Shown here piece after piece: positions 12,369 to 20,163 of a stretch of DNA of 64,000 nt. The translations under genes and the position numbers were made by a program. How positions within the stretch are numbered: the stretch's first letter is position 1; every line of letters starts with the position of its first letter. The notes beneath the pieces were generated by a model. It made no database searches and had not been told where the DNA came from. It was given only the letters and a program-made list of their open reading frames with translations. Source of the DNA: Aureimonas altamirensis (GTDB lineage Bacteria > Pseudomonadota > Alphaproteobacteria > Rhizobiales > Rhizobiaceae); contig NZ_BBWQ01000011.1 of the NCBI RefSeq assembly GCF_001463885.1, forward strand, positions 186,001 to 250,000, read 5' to 3'.

Positions 12369-14402
12369 TCAGGCTGAAATACGCAATACGGCATAAGGGC
12401 GCTGAGATGGGGCGATCCACCAATGCTGCACCTTGCCCTGCCAGACGAACTGCCGTCCGTCCGTCAGATCCTCTACTTTCAGCGACCCGTTGTCCGGCAG
12501 GCCGAACTCCCACAGCGGCACCTCGAAATGGCCGCCCTGCGGGTTGTGCGGGTCCAGGCTGACGATGAACAGCAGGAAGGACGATTTGTCCTCCGTGCGC
12601 TTGCCGTAATAGAGAATGTTCTCGTTATAGAAATTGTAGAAGGCGAGGTTGCGGAACGCCTTCATCGCCGGCTCCTCCGCCCGCAGTCGGTTGAAGAAGG
12701 CGACATCCTCGCGGATATTGCCCGGCGCATTCCAGTCGAAGGCGCGGATCTCGTATTTTTCCGAGTTCAGATATTCTTCCTTGCCCGGCACCGGCTCGTA
12801 TTCGCACAGCTCGAAGCCTGAATAGATACCATAATTGCCGGCAAGGGAGGCAGCCAGGGCCAGCCGGATGCGAAAGCCGGGGCGCCCGCTTGTCTGCAGA
12901 TAAAGCGGGTTGATGTCCGGCGTGTTGACGAAGAAGTTCGGCCGCATGTACTCGGCACATTCCTCCTGCGTCAGCTCGGTCAGGTACTCCTCCAGCTCCC
13001 ACTTCTCGTTCCGCCACGTGAAGTACGAGTAGGACTGGTTATAGCCGACCTTTGCCAGCCGCTTCATCAGCTTGGGCCGGGTGAACGCTTCCGCCAGGAA
13101 GATCACGCCCGGGTCCGCGGCGCGCACCTCGGCGATCATCCACTCCCAGAAGGGGAAGGGCTTGGTGTGCGGATTGTCCACGCGGAAGATGCGCACGCCC
13201 TTGTCCAGCCAGAACAGCACCGTGTTGCGCAACTCGTACCACAGCGACGGGATGGCGCCCTCGCGGTAGAAATCCACATTGACGATGTCCTGGTATTTCT
13301 TGGGCGGGTTCTCGGCGTATTTGATCGTGCCGTCGGGCCGCCAATCGAACCAGTCCGGATGCTGCTTGATCCAGGGATGGTCGGGCGAGCACTGGATGGC
13401 GAAGTCCAGCGCGATTTCCAGCCCATGCGCCTTGGCCTCGTCGACCAGGCGCGCAAAGTCTTCGAAGCTGCCGAGCTCGGGGTGGATATCGCGATGTCCG
13501 CCCTCGTGAGAGCCGATGGCATAGGGCGAGCCCGGCTCGCCGGGGCCGGCATTCAGGCTGTTGTTGCGTCCCTTGCGGTTGGTGAGGCCGATCGGGTGAA
13601 TGGGCGGGAAATAGAGCACGTCGAAGCCCATTTCCCGGATGTCCGGAAGCCGCTTCACGACATCGTCGAAGGTGCCATGCCGGTTCACGTCGCCGCTCTG
13701 CGAGCGCGGCATCAACTCGTACCAGGCCGAGAAGCCGGCCCGCTCCCGGTCGACCCAGACGGGCACCTCGACCTCGAAGGTGGACAACTCGTCACGCGGG
13801 CCCGTGCGGCCCAGCAGCGCGACGGTGCCTTCCTGTTCCAGCAATTCGTAGCGGGCGTCGCCGTCGGCTTCCGGCAAGGCGTCGAAACTGGAAATCAGTG
13901 ACGCAAGCTCGGCCCAATCGGCCTTGGTGCCCCGCTTGCCCGCCACGGCGCGATCCAGAAGCGCGCGCCCTTCCTTCAGTTCCAGCGCGATGACCTGGCC
14001 GGCATCGCGCTTCTTCCTGGTGTCGCTGGCCCAGGTGCCGAAGGCATCGCGCCAGCCGATGATGGTATAGCGCCAGGGGCCCGGCCGATCCAAAACGACC
14101 TCACCGGCCCAACGATCGTTTTCGACGAAGACCAGGGGTGTCTCCGTCCAGCCCGCCTCGCCGGCCGGCCGCGTCAGGATGGCGGCGCCGATCTTCTCGT
14201 GCCCGTCGCAGAAAACGTCGGCCTCGATTTTCAGCGGTTCGCCCTCGAGCCGCTTGATGGCAAAGCGGCCGCCATCGACCAGCGGCGTCACGCCTTCGAT
14301 CGCCACGCGGTTGCGTGCAAGCATGCGCAACCCATCCGGAGCCGGCGGCATTTCCGCCCGTTTCGGGCTGCGCGGCTTATCTTTAGACGATTTGGCATCC
14401 AT
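12369..14402 (-). CDS. glgE: alpha-1,4-glucan:maltose-1-phosphate maltosyltransferase
   Basis: GH13_3 enzyme that extends alpha-1,4-glucan with maltosyl units from maltose-1-phosphate, the product of the neighbouring TreS-maltokinase. From 14402 it has 677 residues. Landmarks are FPPIHPIGLTNRKGRNN, the DFAIQCSPDHPWIKQHPDWF segment, nucleophile motif IFRVDNPHTKPFPFWEW, general acid in VIFLAEAFTRPKLM and FVNTPDINPLYLQ. The ATG at 14402 is chosen because AGGGGA stands 9 bases upstream; a GTG at 14432 has no comparable site. First gene of the glucan operon, which starts 102 bases after the preceding minus-strand binding-protein gene. Confidence 0.95.
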   Translation of the reverse strand: MDAKSSKDKPRSPKRAEMPPAPDGLRMLARNRVAIEGVTPLVDGGRFAIKRLEGEPLKIEADVFCDGHEKIGAAILTRPAGEAGWTETPLVFVENDRWAGEVVLDRPGPWRYTIIGWRDAFGTWASDTRKKRDAGQVIALELKEGRALLDRAVAGKRGTKADWAELASLISSFDALPEADGDARYELLEQEGTVALLGRTGPRDELSTFEVEVPVWVDRERAGFSAWYELMPRSQSGDVNRHGTFDDVVKRLPDIREMGFDVLYFPPIHPIGLTNRKGRNNSLNAGPGEPGSPYAIGSHEGGHRDIHPELGSFEDFARLVDEAKAHGLEIALDFAIQCSPDHPWIKQHPDWFDWRPDGTIKYAENPPKKYQDIVNVDFYREGAIPSLWYELRNTVLFWLDKGVRIFRVDNPHTKPFPFWEWMIAEVRAADPGVIFLAEAFTRPKLMKRLAKVGYNQSYSYFTWRNEKWELEEYLTELTQEECAEYMRPNFFVNTPDINPLYLQTSGRPGFRIRLALAASLAGNYGIYSGFELCEYEPVPGKEEYLNSEKYEIRAFDWNAPGNIREDVAFFNRLRAEEPAMKAFRNLAFYNFYNENILYYGKRTEDKSSFLLFIVSLDPHNPQGGHFEVPLWEFGLPDNGSLKVEDLTDGRQFVWQGKVQHWWIAPSQRPYAVLRISA

Positions 14403-14466
14403 GTCGTCGGTCCCCTGCCCTGTGCGGTGCACTAAAGGGATAGGAATCCTTCAGGACATATCCAGT

Positions 14467-14495
14467 TCCGCCCGGGCGAAAAAGACCCGGGCGGA
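14467..14495. terminator. strong hairpin between the binding-protein gene and glgE
   Basis: A perfect 10-base inverted repeat, TCCGCCCGGG (14467-14476) and CCCGGGCGGA (14486-14495), with a 9-base loop CGAAAAAGA. It lies 10 bases past the stop codon of the ABC binding-protein gene on the minus strand and ahead of the glgE operon. There is no trailing T-run on the minus strand, so it is a terminator-like or transcript-stabilising hairpin rather than a textbook intrinsic terminator. Confidence 0.6.
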
Positions 14496-14504
14496 CGACT
14501 TTTC

Positions 14505-15509
14505 TCAATCGACGGCGTTCCAGCGCTCCACGAAATCGTTCGTGTAGACGGCATTCAGGTCGGCAATGGGCTCTTCGAGGTCGCCCGACTGGACCAGACT
14601 GTCCTGCCATGCAACCCAGGCTTCATGGTCCTGGTAGCCGAACCCCTTCTCCGGTTCGAACGGCGTCTGGCGGACGATGATCTGCTCCACCAGCGCCTTG
14701 ACGAAGTCGCGGTCCTCGGCCTCCTGCGGATTGATGGTGGCGATGTGGTCCACCACCGTATCGATGTTTTCCGGCTTTTCGGCAAAGCGCGCGCCCTTCA
14801 CGATGGCCCGACCGAAGCGCTCCACCACTTCGGGGTTTTCATCGACATAGGAAGTCATCGCCGCAAGCCCGTTGCCGAAGAACTTGCGGAACCGGTCGGG
14901 GGTGATGTTGCGCACGAGGATGCCGCGGCTGTTGAGGATGGCCGCATCGCCGGTCGCCGCCGCATAGGCGTCGATGTCCCCGCGCGAGAAGGCCGCGATG
15001 GCCAGCCCGCCATCACCCACCACGAGGAAGGAATAGTCGGTGCCCTCCGTCATGCCGGAATCGTTGAAGATCGAGCGTGTGAAGGCGGCCTCCGCACCGT
15101 CCGCCGTGCCGATGCCGATGACTTTGCCCCTGAGCTTCTCGGGCGTATCGGCCTCGGACGCCTCCGGCACGACGAGGCCATAGGAACTGTTGGGGTTGAG
15201 GCGATAGAGAAATTTCACGTCCAGATCGCGCGCCCGTGCCGACAGGAACGGGCCGGCGCCCGGATTGCCGATCTGCGCCTGCCCCGATGCCAGGGATTGT
15301 AGCACCGCGCCGGACCCGTTCAGCGCCTCCACGCGCACATAGAGCCCCTCATCCTCGAAATAGCCCTCGCCCATCGCGACGGCGATCGGCAGCAGCGGCA
15401 CGTAGCTCGGGTTCGGGACGGCGATTATGATGTCCTCCGCCCTCGCCCCTGTGACTGCTGCCAGCAAAGCCGCAGCCAGCGACATGATGATCCTGCCATG
15501 TTTTTGCAT
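14505..15509 (-). CDS. orphan ABC transporter periplasmic binding protein (NMT1/SsuA-like)
   Basis: 334-residue exported binding protein: Sec signal peptide (about 1-24, ending GARA), then a type-2 periplasmic binding fold of the nitrate/sulfonate/thiamine-precursor group. Typical features are PLLPIAVAMGEGYFEDEGL (about 37-55), LASGQAQIGNPGAGPFL (about 74-90), LRGKVIGIGTADGAEAAF and FSRGDIDAYAAATGD. GGGAGG stands 8 bases before the ATG. No permease or ATPase gene is adjacent; the neighbours are a divergent GntR regulator and an FAH-family enzyme, so the ligand may be a small organic acid or ring compound, but this is only inference from context. Confidence 0.82.
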   Translation of the reverse strand: MQKHGRIIMSLAAALLAAVTGARAEDIIIAVPNPSYVPLLPIAVAMGEGYFEDEGLYVRVEALNGSGAVLQSLASGQAQIGNPGAGPFLSARARDLDVKFLYRLNPNSSYGLVVPEASEADTPEKLRGKVIGIGTADGAEAAFTRSIFNDSGMTEGTDYSFLVVGDGGLAIAAFSRGDIDAYAAATGDAAILNSRGILVRNITPDRFRKFFGNGLAAMTSYVDENPEVVERFGRAIVKGARFAEKPENIDTVVDHIATINPQEAEDRDFVKALVEQIIVRQTPFEPEKGFGYQDHEAWVAWQDSLVQSGDLEEPIADLNAVYTNDFVERWNAVD

Positions 15510-15529
15510 TTTTTATCCTCCCTAGAAAA

Positions 15530-15541
15530 ATAATGCATTAT
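15530..15541. promoter_or_regulatory. 12-base palindrome in the binding-protein/gntR divergent promoter
   Basis: ATAATGCATTAT is a perfect palindrome located 21 bases upstream of the minus-strand binding-protein gene and 42 bases upstream of the divergent GntR-type regulator, followed immediately by a further TAATGC half-site. Position and symmetry fit an autoregulatory operator for the GntR protein. This is inference; no binding data can be read from sequence. Confidence 0.4.
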
Positions 15542-15582
15542 AATGCCGTCTCTATCGATGACGGACGGCTTCCCTAATCCTC

Positions 15583-16281
15583 ATGCTCGAAACGACCCTC
15601 CCGGAACACGCTGCGCCCGCCAGATCCACCGCTGCAAGCACGGCCTTCGCCGCCATCCGGCGCGACATACTGAGCGGCGCGCTGGAGCCGGGGCGCAAAT
15701 TGCGGATCGACGGCCTGTGCAAGGCCTATGGCGCAACGATCAACCCCGTCCGCGAGGCATTGAACCGCCTGACCTCCGAGGGCCTCGTCACCCAGGAGGA
15801 CCAGCGCGGCTTCACCGTGGCGCCGATCTCGCTGGAAGACTGGCGCGATGTTGTGCGGGCGCGCTGTTTGATGGAAGGCTGCGCCCTGGGCGAGGCGATC
15901 CGAAATCGCGACGAGGCATGGGAAGAGCGCGTGGTCGTGGCCTTGCACTGGCTGTCGCGCACCCGGCACTGGAGCGCCGACGAAAAGACCGCCAACCCCG
16001 AATGGGGCCCAAGGCACAACGCATTCCACGACGCCCTCCTTTCCGCCTGCGGTTCGCAGATCATGCTGGCCTATTGCCGGGAACTTCGGGAGCGCGCCGA
16101 CCGATACCGGCACATCGCCTCCACCAATTTCAAGCGACGCGACTCGCTGGACGAGCATCGGGCCATCGCCGACGCGGCCATGGCCGGAGATACGGAACTG
16201 GCCGTCGCCCGGCTGACGCAACACTACATGACGACATTCGCCGTCATCGAACGCTATTTCGGCCGCGACCCGGCGGCCTGA
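15583..16281 (+). CDS. GntR-family transcriptional regulator (FCD subfamily)
   Basis: 232-residue DNA-binding repressor/activator. The N-terminal winged helix is recognisable from AFAAIRRDILSGALEPGRKL (about 21-40), INPVREALNRLTSEGLV (about 52-68) and the wing QEDQRGFTVAPIS. The C-terminal ligand-binding domain is the helical FCD type, with metal-ligand-like residues in RHNAFHDALLSACG and LDEHRAIADAAMAGD. It is transcribed divergently from the orphan binding-protein gene and converges on the FAH-family gene with 6 bases between. It probably controls one or both. No good ribosome site is visible before the ATG, which may be leaderless or weakly translated. Confidence 0.88.
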   Translation: MLETTLPEHAAPARSTAASTAFAAIRRDILSGALEPGRKLRIDGLCKAYGATINPVREALNRLTSEGLVTQEDQRGFTVAPISLEDWRDVVRARCLMEGCALGEAIRNRDEAWEERVVVALHWLSRTRHWSADEKTANPEWGPRHNAFHDALLSACGSQIMLAYCRELRERADRYRHIASTNFKRRDSLDEHRAIADAAMAGDTELAVARLTQHYMTTFAVIERYFGRDPAA

Positions 16282-16287
16282 CGCCTA

Positions 16288-17157
16288 TCAGGCCGCGGCC
16301 ACCACGGTGTTGCGAAGGGCCGGGATACCCTCGATCTCGATCTCCACGACATCGCCCGGCTTCATGAAGACCGGCGGTGTGCGCGCCTGTCCGACGCCGG
16401 AGGGCGTACCGGTTGCGATCAGGTCTCCGGGCTCCAGCGTCATCGCCTGCGAGGCATAGGCGATGATCCGCGCAACGGAGAAGATCATGTCGTCGGTATT
16501 GCCGTCCTGCATGACCGCACCGTTGAGGCGCGACCGTATCCAAAGGCCGGCGCCGCCGGACGGCAGTTCGTCGGCCGTGACGATGGCGGGGCCGTAGGGG
16601 CCGGTCGCATCGAAATTCTTGCCGGCCGTCCATTGCGTCGTATGCTTCTGGAAATCGCGCAGCGACCCGTCGTTAAAGGCCGTGTACCCGAAAACGGCTT
16701 CGAGCGCCGTCGCCTCATCCACGTTCCGGACGCGCTTGCCGATCACCACGACGAGCTCCGCTTCAAAGTCGAGCCGCTCCGAGGCCTGCGGCGCGACGAT
16801 GGCGCCACCCGGCGGCAGAAGGCTGGTGCGCGTGCGCAGGAACAGCGTCGGAAACTCCGGCACCGCACGGTCGCGTCCACCCTCGCGAATGTGCTCCAGA
16901 TAGTTGAGCCCCATGCAGATGAACTTGCCATGGCCGGGCACCGGCTCGAGCAACTCCGCCTGCGAAAGCTCCACGCCGGGCGTGGTGGTAACCGCCAGCG
17001 CCGCGCGGATATTGGACAAAAGCGCCGTGCCGCCGTCGATCACGCCGATCATCGTCTCGGGAGAGCCCGGAACGAGGTCCGATACGGAATAGACCTTGCC
17101 GTCTGCCACGACGCCGACAATGGGCCCACGCGTGGATTGGTAAGTGACGAGCTTCAA
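16288..17157 (-). CDS. fumarylacetoacetate hydrolase family protein (2-hydroxyhepta-2,4-diene-1,7-dioate isomerase-like)
   Basis: 289-residue metal-dependent hydrolase/isomerase of the FAH superfamily, acting on C-C bonds of beta-diketone or ring-cleavage acids. Motifs are KFICMGLNYLEH, the metal-binding LDFEAELVVVIGKRVRNV (E-x-E type), GYTAFNDGSLRDFQ, GKNFDATGPYGPAIV and ATGTPSGVGQARTPP. The start is taken as the TTG at 17157 (translated LKLVTYQS) because GGGAGG lies 7 bases upstream; a longer frame to 17226 begins in poor context. It follows guaD on the same strand (83 bases apart) and may be read with it or from its own promoter. Confidence 0.85.
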   Translation of the reverse strand: MKLVTYQSTRGPIVGVVADGKVYSVSDLVPGSPETMIGVIDGGTALLSNIRAALAVTTTPGVELSQAELLEPVPGHGKFICMGLNYLEHIREGGRDRAVPEFPTLFLRTRTSLLPPGGAIVAPQASERLDFEAELVVVIGKRVRNVDEATALEAVFGYTAFNDGSLRDFQKHTTQWTAGKNFDATGPYGPAIVTADELPSGGAGLWIRSRLNGAVMQDGNTDDMIFSVARIIAYASQAMTLEPGDLIATGTPSGVGQARTPPVFMKPGDVVEIEIEGIPALRNTVVAAA

Positions 17158-17177
17158 ATTTTCCTCCCGAGATCGTC

Positions 17178-17194
17178 TTTTCTCGATTAGAAAA
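17178..17194. promoter_or_regulatory. TTTTCT-N5-AGAAAA inverted repeat upstream of the FAH-family gene
   Basis: A 6-base inverted repeat with 5-base spacer lies 21 bases upstream of the TTG start on the minus strand, in an AT-rich patch that also reads TTTTTT nearby. TAGAAAA is shared with the promoter of the orphan binding protein at 15523-15529, at a similar distance from the gene. It may be a promoter element or a shared regulator site; evidence is limited to sequence. Confidence 0.35.
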
Positions 17195-17240
17195 TGTTTT
17201 TTATGCGATGTCCAGAAACTTCGCACAAATTTTGCGGCGG

Positions 17241-18623
17241 TTATTGCTGGGCCTGTGCTGCTTCCTCCGCCGGGCTGCCGGCATAGGCTTCACCGTGCTG
17301 CCGTGGCGGCAAGCCCCTCCCACCCCTCAGGTACGCCGGATGCCCGCCGACATAGGTTGCCGCGATGGCCCGGTCGTCGCCCATCATCAGAAGCGCGAAC
17401 AGCTCATCGTCGAAATTGTCGGCGCGCTGCATCCTGTGCCGCATTTCCGGAGTGGCCCGAGGGTCCAGGACAACCAGGTCCGCCTCCATTCCCGGGGCGA
17501 TCCGGCCGATCCTGTCGCCAAGGTTCATCGCCTCGGCATTGCCTGCGGTCATCCAGTAGAAGGCCTCGACGGCGGTCATCCGCTCGCCCCGCAGCGCCAG
17601 CACCTTGTAGCCTTCGGCCGCCGTTACCAGCATCGAGTAGGAGGTGCCGCCGCCGATATCGGTTGCGATGCCGGTGATGACGCCGGCGCCCTGCAAACCC
17701 TGCCGGTCGAACAGGCCGGAGCCGAGAAACAGGTTGGAGGTCGGGCAGAAGATGGCGCTGGCCCGCCGCTCGGCCATCGACGCCCGCTCGCGCTCCGTCA
17801 GATGGATGCAATGACCGAACAGCGCGCCGCGCCGCACCAACCCGAAGCGCTCATAGACGTCCAGATAATCCCTCGCCCACGGGAACAACTCCGCAACGAA
17901 GGTGATCTCGGCCTGGTTTTCCGACAGATGCGTCTGGATGGCCATGTCGGGGTTTTCGGCCGCCAGGGCGCCTGCCACCTCCAACTGAGCCTCCGTCGAG
18001 GTGGGCGCAAAGCGGGGCGTAATGGCATAGGACAGGCGCCCGACGCCGTCGAAGCGCTGGATAAGCGCCCGCGACTCGTCATAGGCGCGCTCGGGCGTAT
18101 CCGTCAGCGATGCCGGGGCGTTGCGGTCCATCATCACCTTGCCGGCGGTGATGCGCATGTTCCGCCTCGCGGCCTCCTCGAACAGGCTTTCGACCGATTG
18201 CGGATGCGAGGTGCAATAGGCAGCGGCCGTCGTCGTGCCGTTGCGCAGCAACGTATCCAGAAGGAAGCGCGAGGCCGCGTCGCACACGGCGCGGTCGTGA
18301 TAGCGGCTCTCTTCCGGGAAGGTGTATTTCGACAGCCAGTCCAGAAGCTCGGTGCCATAGGAGGCGATCACCTGCGTCTGCGGCATATGCAGATGCGGAT
18401 CGATGAAGCCGGCCATCACGATGTTGGGGCGATGATCCGTCACCCGAACCGTCGGGTCCAGCAGCGGCGCGATCTCGGCGTAAGCGCCCACCCGCTCGAT
18501 CAGCCCGCCGCGCATGACCACGAGGCCATCCGGATGGTGTATCGGCTGCGCCGCGTCCGCACCGAAGGTGAATACCCGGGCGCGGAGCGCGGTGATGCCT
18601 TCGGCCGCGATCTCGTGGTTCAT
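17241..18623 (-). CDS. guaD: guanine deaminase
   Basis: Amidohydrolase of 460 residues converting guanine to xanthine, feeding xanthine dehydrogenase encoded further upstream. Signature residues are the zinc motif FIDPHLHMPQTQVI (HxHxPQ, typical of GuaD), LLDWLSKYTFPEES, NGTTTAAAYCT, IQTHLSENQAEI, FGHCIHLTERE, PTSNLFLGSGLFD and ATDIGGGTSYSML with the zinc Asp. The start at 18623 (MNHEIAAEG) is preferred to 18641 because AGGAG stands 8 bases upstream. A degenerate copy of the end of the BMP binding-protein gene sits immediately upstream, and the AT-rich island separates guaD from the rest of the purine block. Confidence 0.95.
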   Translation of the reverse strand: MNHEIAAEGITALRARVFTFGADAAQPIHHPDGLVVMRGGLIERVGAYAEIAPLLDPTVRVTDHRPNIVMAGFIDPHLHMPQTQVIASYGTELLDWLSKYTFPEESRYHDRAVCDAASRFLLDTLLRNGTTTAAAYCTSHPQSVESLFEEAARRNMRITAGKVMMDRNAPASLTDTPERAYDESRALIQRFDGVGRLSYAITPRFAPTSTEAQLEVAGALAAENPDMAIQTHLSENQAEITFVAELFPWARDYLDVYERFGLVRRGALFGHCIHLTERERASMAERRASAIFCPTSNLFLGSGLFDRQGLQGAGVITGIATDIGGGTSYSMLVTAAEGYKVLALRGERMTAVEAFYWMTAGNAEAMNLGDRIGRIAPGMEADLVVLDPRATPEMRHRMQRADNFDDELFALLMMGDDRAIAATYVGGHPAYLRGGRGLPPRQHGEAYAGSPAEEAAQAQQ

Positions 18624-18645
18624 GCCGATGGCTCCTGTCATGCAT

Positions 18646-18754
18646 GCCGGCGCGGCGATTAAGGCCGCGCCGGTCCTGTCTGTTACTCTTAGTTACCCAC
18701 GCCTCGACGTACCAGTCCATCTTGAGCAGGTCTTCGTCCAAAACGGCCTGCCCC
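18646..18754. repeat. left copy of ~110-base direct repeat flanking the AT-rich island
   Basis: Matches 20054-20163 with seven substitutions and one 1-base indel, in the same orientation. The repeat carries the hairpin that ends the BMP binding-protein gene plus the last ~65 bases of that gene. The left copy carries the frame-breaking indel, so the right copy is the functional one. Confidence 0.92.
18647..18673. terminator. hairpin in left repeat copy
   Basis: CCGGCGCGGC (18647-18656), loop GATTAAG, GCCGCGCCGG (18664-18673): perfect 10-base stem, identical to the one at 20055-20081. No T-run follows. It now lies 23 bases upstream of the guaD start codon, where it could impede read-through into guaD. 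Confidence 0.6.
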
Positions 18755-18760
18755 CAGGCA
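18674..18760 (-). pseudogene. remnant of the BMP binding-protein C terminus
   Basis: Read on the minus strand, this stretch encodes DEDLLKMDWYVE, the same peptide that ends the intact BMP protein at 20097, and the residues before it (GQAVL against GQTVS) still resemble the intact copy. One deleted base shifts the frame before the stop, so the terminal GVRN-stop is lost. Similarity fades beyond about 18770. Only a C-terminal fragment is present, so it makes no transporter protein. Confidence 0.8.
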
Positions 18761-19022
18761 TTTTTCCCGGCTCCATAACCGACTCGAAATCCCACTTCCG
18801 GCACCAACGACTTCGCCTTACGCAACAAGCAATATAAATGTTATTTCAATATTTTTATGATATATCTTTTAAATGGCAGCTCAGCCACGAGCGGCCACGT
18901 CTGACGCGAAGCGCATCAGAGCGCGACCCTGTCTAGTCGAAAGACAAATGACGCATCATTTAAATTGAAACGAAAAGCGCTCGCGTCAAATGCGAGCGCT
19001 AATTGCTTAGAGCGGAAGCCGC
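18761..19022. other. AT-rich non-coding left part of the island
   Basis: No gene is seen. Base composition changes sharply near 18830 to AT-rich sequence (for example 18838-18872). It contains one strong hairpin, annotated separately, and then the ribosome site AGCGGAAG for the following reading frame. No integrase, transposase or tRNA sequence is visible. Confidence 0.7.
18976..19000. terminator. hairpin AGCGCTCGC/GCGAGCGCT in the island
   Basis: A perfect 9-base stem (18976-18984 with 18992-19000) and 7-base loop GTCAAAT. On the minus strand it is followed by TTTT, so it would act as an intrinsic-like terminator for leftward transcription. On the plus strand it sits 22 bases before the island gene's ATG. 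Confidence 0.55.
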
Positions 19023-19988
19023 ATGTCTAAATCGACCAAAGATATTGGGTTTCTTTGTATCACATTTTCCTTATTTGTAATAGCATTGATTTCCTTCCAC
19101 CAATTATATAAAGAACATTTGATTTATAATGATCTGACTTATCTATCGACTGAGAAATATGGCGTTCTTATAAACTATATACACAGCAATAGTTACGCAA
19201 CACGCGATCCAAATCGGCCACTTAAGGTGTATGTCGACGAAGCTGTCTCTGCGGATGACTACCGAACTCTTACCGACATCTATTCTCTTTATGCCGATTT
19301 GTCTGGGCAAGATATCGAAGCTTCGCGCTTTGATATAGATCATGCAGAGGAATACTCGACCTATATCATAGTAAATAAAAATGTACCTGACCCGGATATA
19401 AGCCATCAATTTGCACGTCGAGCAGTAGAAAAAGTTCGTTCTTACTTAGAATCTATATACTCTGAAAATCCCACGGGTCATCTCTTCTTTTCAAATTTAT
19501 TCAATGTGCTTTTAACTCGTTATGATGCGCCATTCTTTTTTAATGATGACTTTCCGAAGATTGACTACGCTGCGGCAATTGCTGGCGCTATGATCCCTAT
19601 AAATAATAGCACCATTCAGTCGTCCGTAATATATATAAATATTCCGCATATCTTTAATATAGATAGCAAAACTTTACAGGATTTTAGAAAATATGTCCTG
19701 CTACAGGAGACTTTCTAAGAGTTTGTGGTCGCTAGCGACGTGGAACTGGACTCTTATCTGGGCATTACGATCCTCAATGATAGGGATTACCTTCTTGGAA
19801 GCCTCAAAGGCAAAGAGCGTATTGAAAATATTATGAAATTTGCATCGCCGAAGCTTTGTTTTCTGGACGTGCTGATGGCAATGACGATGGCTAATAAGCT
19901 GAGCTATGCTGAGTTTCTATACTATTATATCAAGGCGGAAATATTCTATCTTACTACCACCTCGCCATTCATTTCAGAAGAGTGCTAA
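19023..19988 (+). pseudogene. AT-rich membrane-anchored protein gene with in-frame TAA (possible DUF2927-like)
   Basis: One continuous reading frame of 321 codons interrupted only by a TAA at 19716-19718. The first part (231 residues) has an N-terminal hydrophobic anchor FLCITFSLFVIALISF. The second part continues in the same frame (EFVVASDVELDSYLGI). Around the stop, LLQETF-stop-EFVV followed by GITILNDRDYL resembles the LxEExxQ...SIFND region of DUF2927 proteins, where a Gln would stand at the stop, so a CAA-to-TAA change is plausible. This family match is tentative. Codon use is strongly AT-rich, unlike all neighbours, indicating foreign origin. If no second product is made, the visible gene is a truncated 231-residue protein. 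Confidence 0.6.
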
Positions 19989-20053
19989 AAGTCTAGCTAG
20001 ATACGCCGCTATTCATTATTATGCTTTAAAACAACAAATCTGCTTGGAGCCTG
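19989..20053. other. right end of AT-rich island
   Basis: Short non-coding stretch joining the island frame to the right direct repeat. AT-rich up to about 20040, then normal GC. No inverted repeats matching the left end of the island were found, arguing against a classical insertion sequence. Confidence 0.6.
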
Positions 20054-20163
20054 GCCGGCGCGGCGATTAAGGCCGCGCCGGTCCTGTCCGTTACGCTTAG
20101 TTACGCACGCCCTCGACGTACCAGTCCATCTTGAGCAGGTCCTCGTCCGAAACGGTCTGGCCC
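20054..20163. repeat. right copy of ~110-base direct repeat flanking the AT-rich island
   Basis: Intact counterpart of 18646-18754: terminator hairpin plus the last codons of the BMP binding-protein gene. The layout (intact gene end on one side, decayed copy on the other, foreign DNA between) resembles integration into a gene 3' end. Confidence 0.92.
20055..20081. terminator. hairpin downstream of the BMP binding-protein gene
   Basis: CCGGCGCGGC, loop GATTAAG, GCCGCGCCGG: perfect 10-base stem beginning 16 bases after the stop codon on the minus strand. No T-run; a stabilising or terminator-like hairpin at the end of the transporter operon. Confidence 0.65.

Noticed and set aside
18830-20053. 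Reading the AT-rich island as an insertion sequence
   Set aside because: No transposase, no terminal inverted repeats, and the flanking repeats (~110 bases) are far too long for a target-site duplication.
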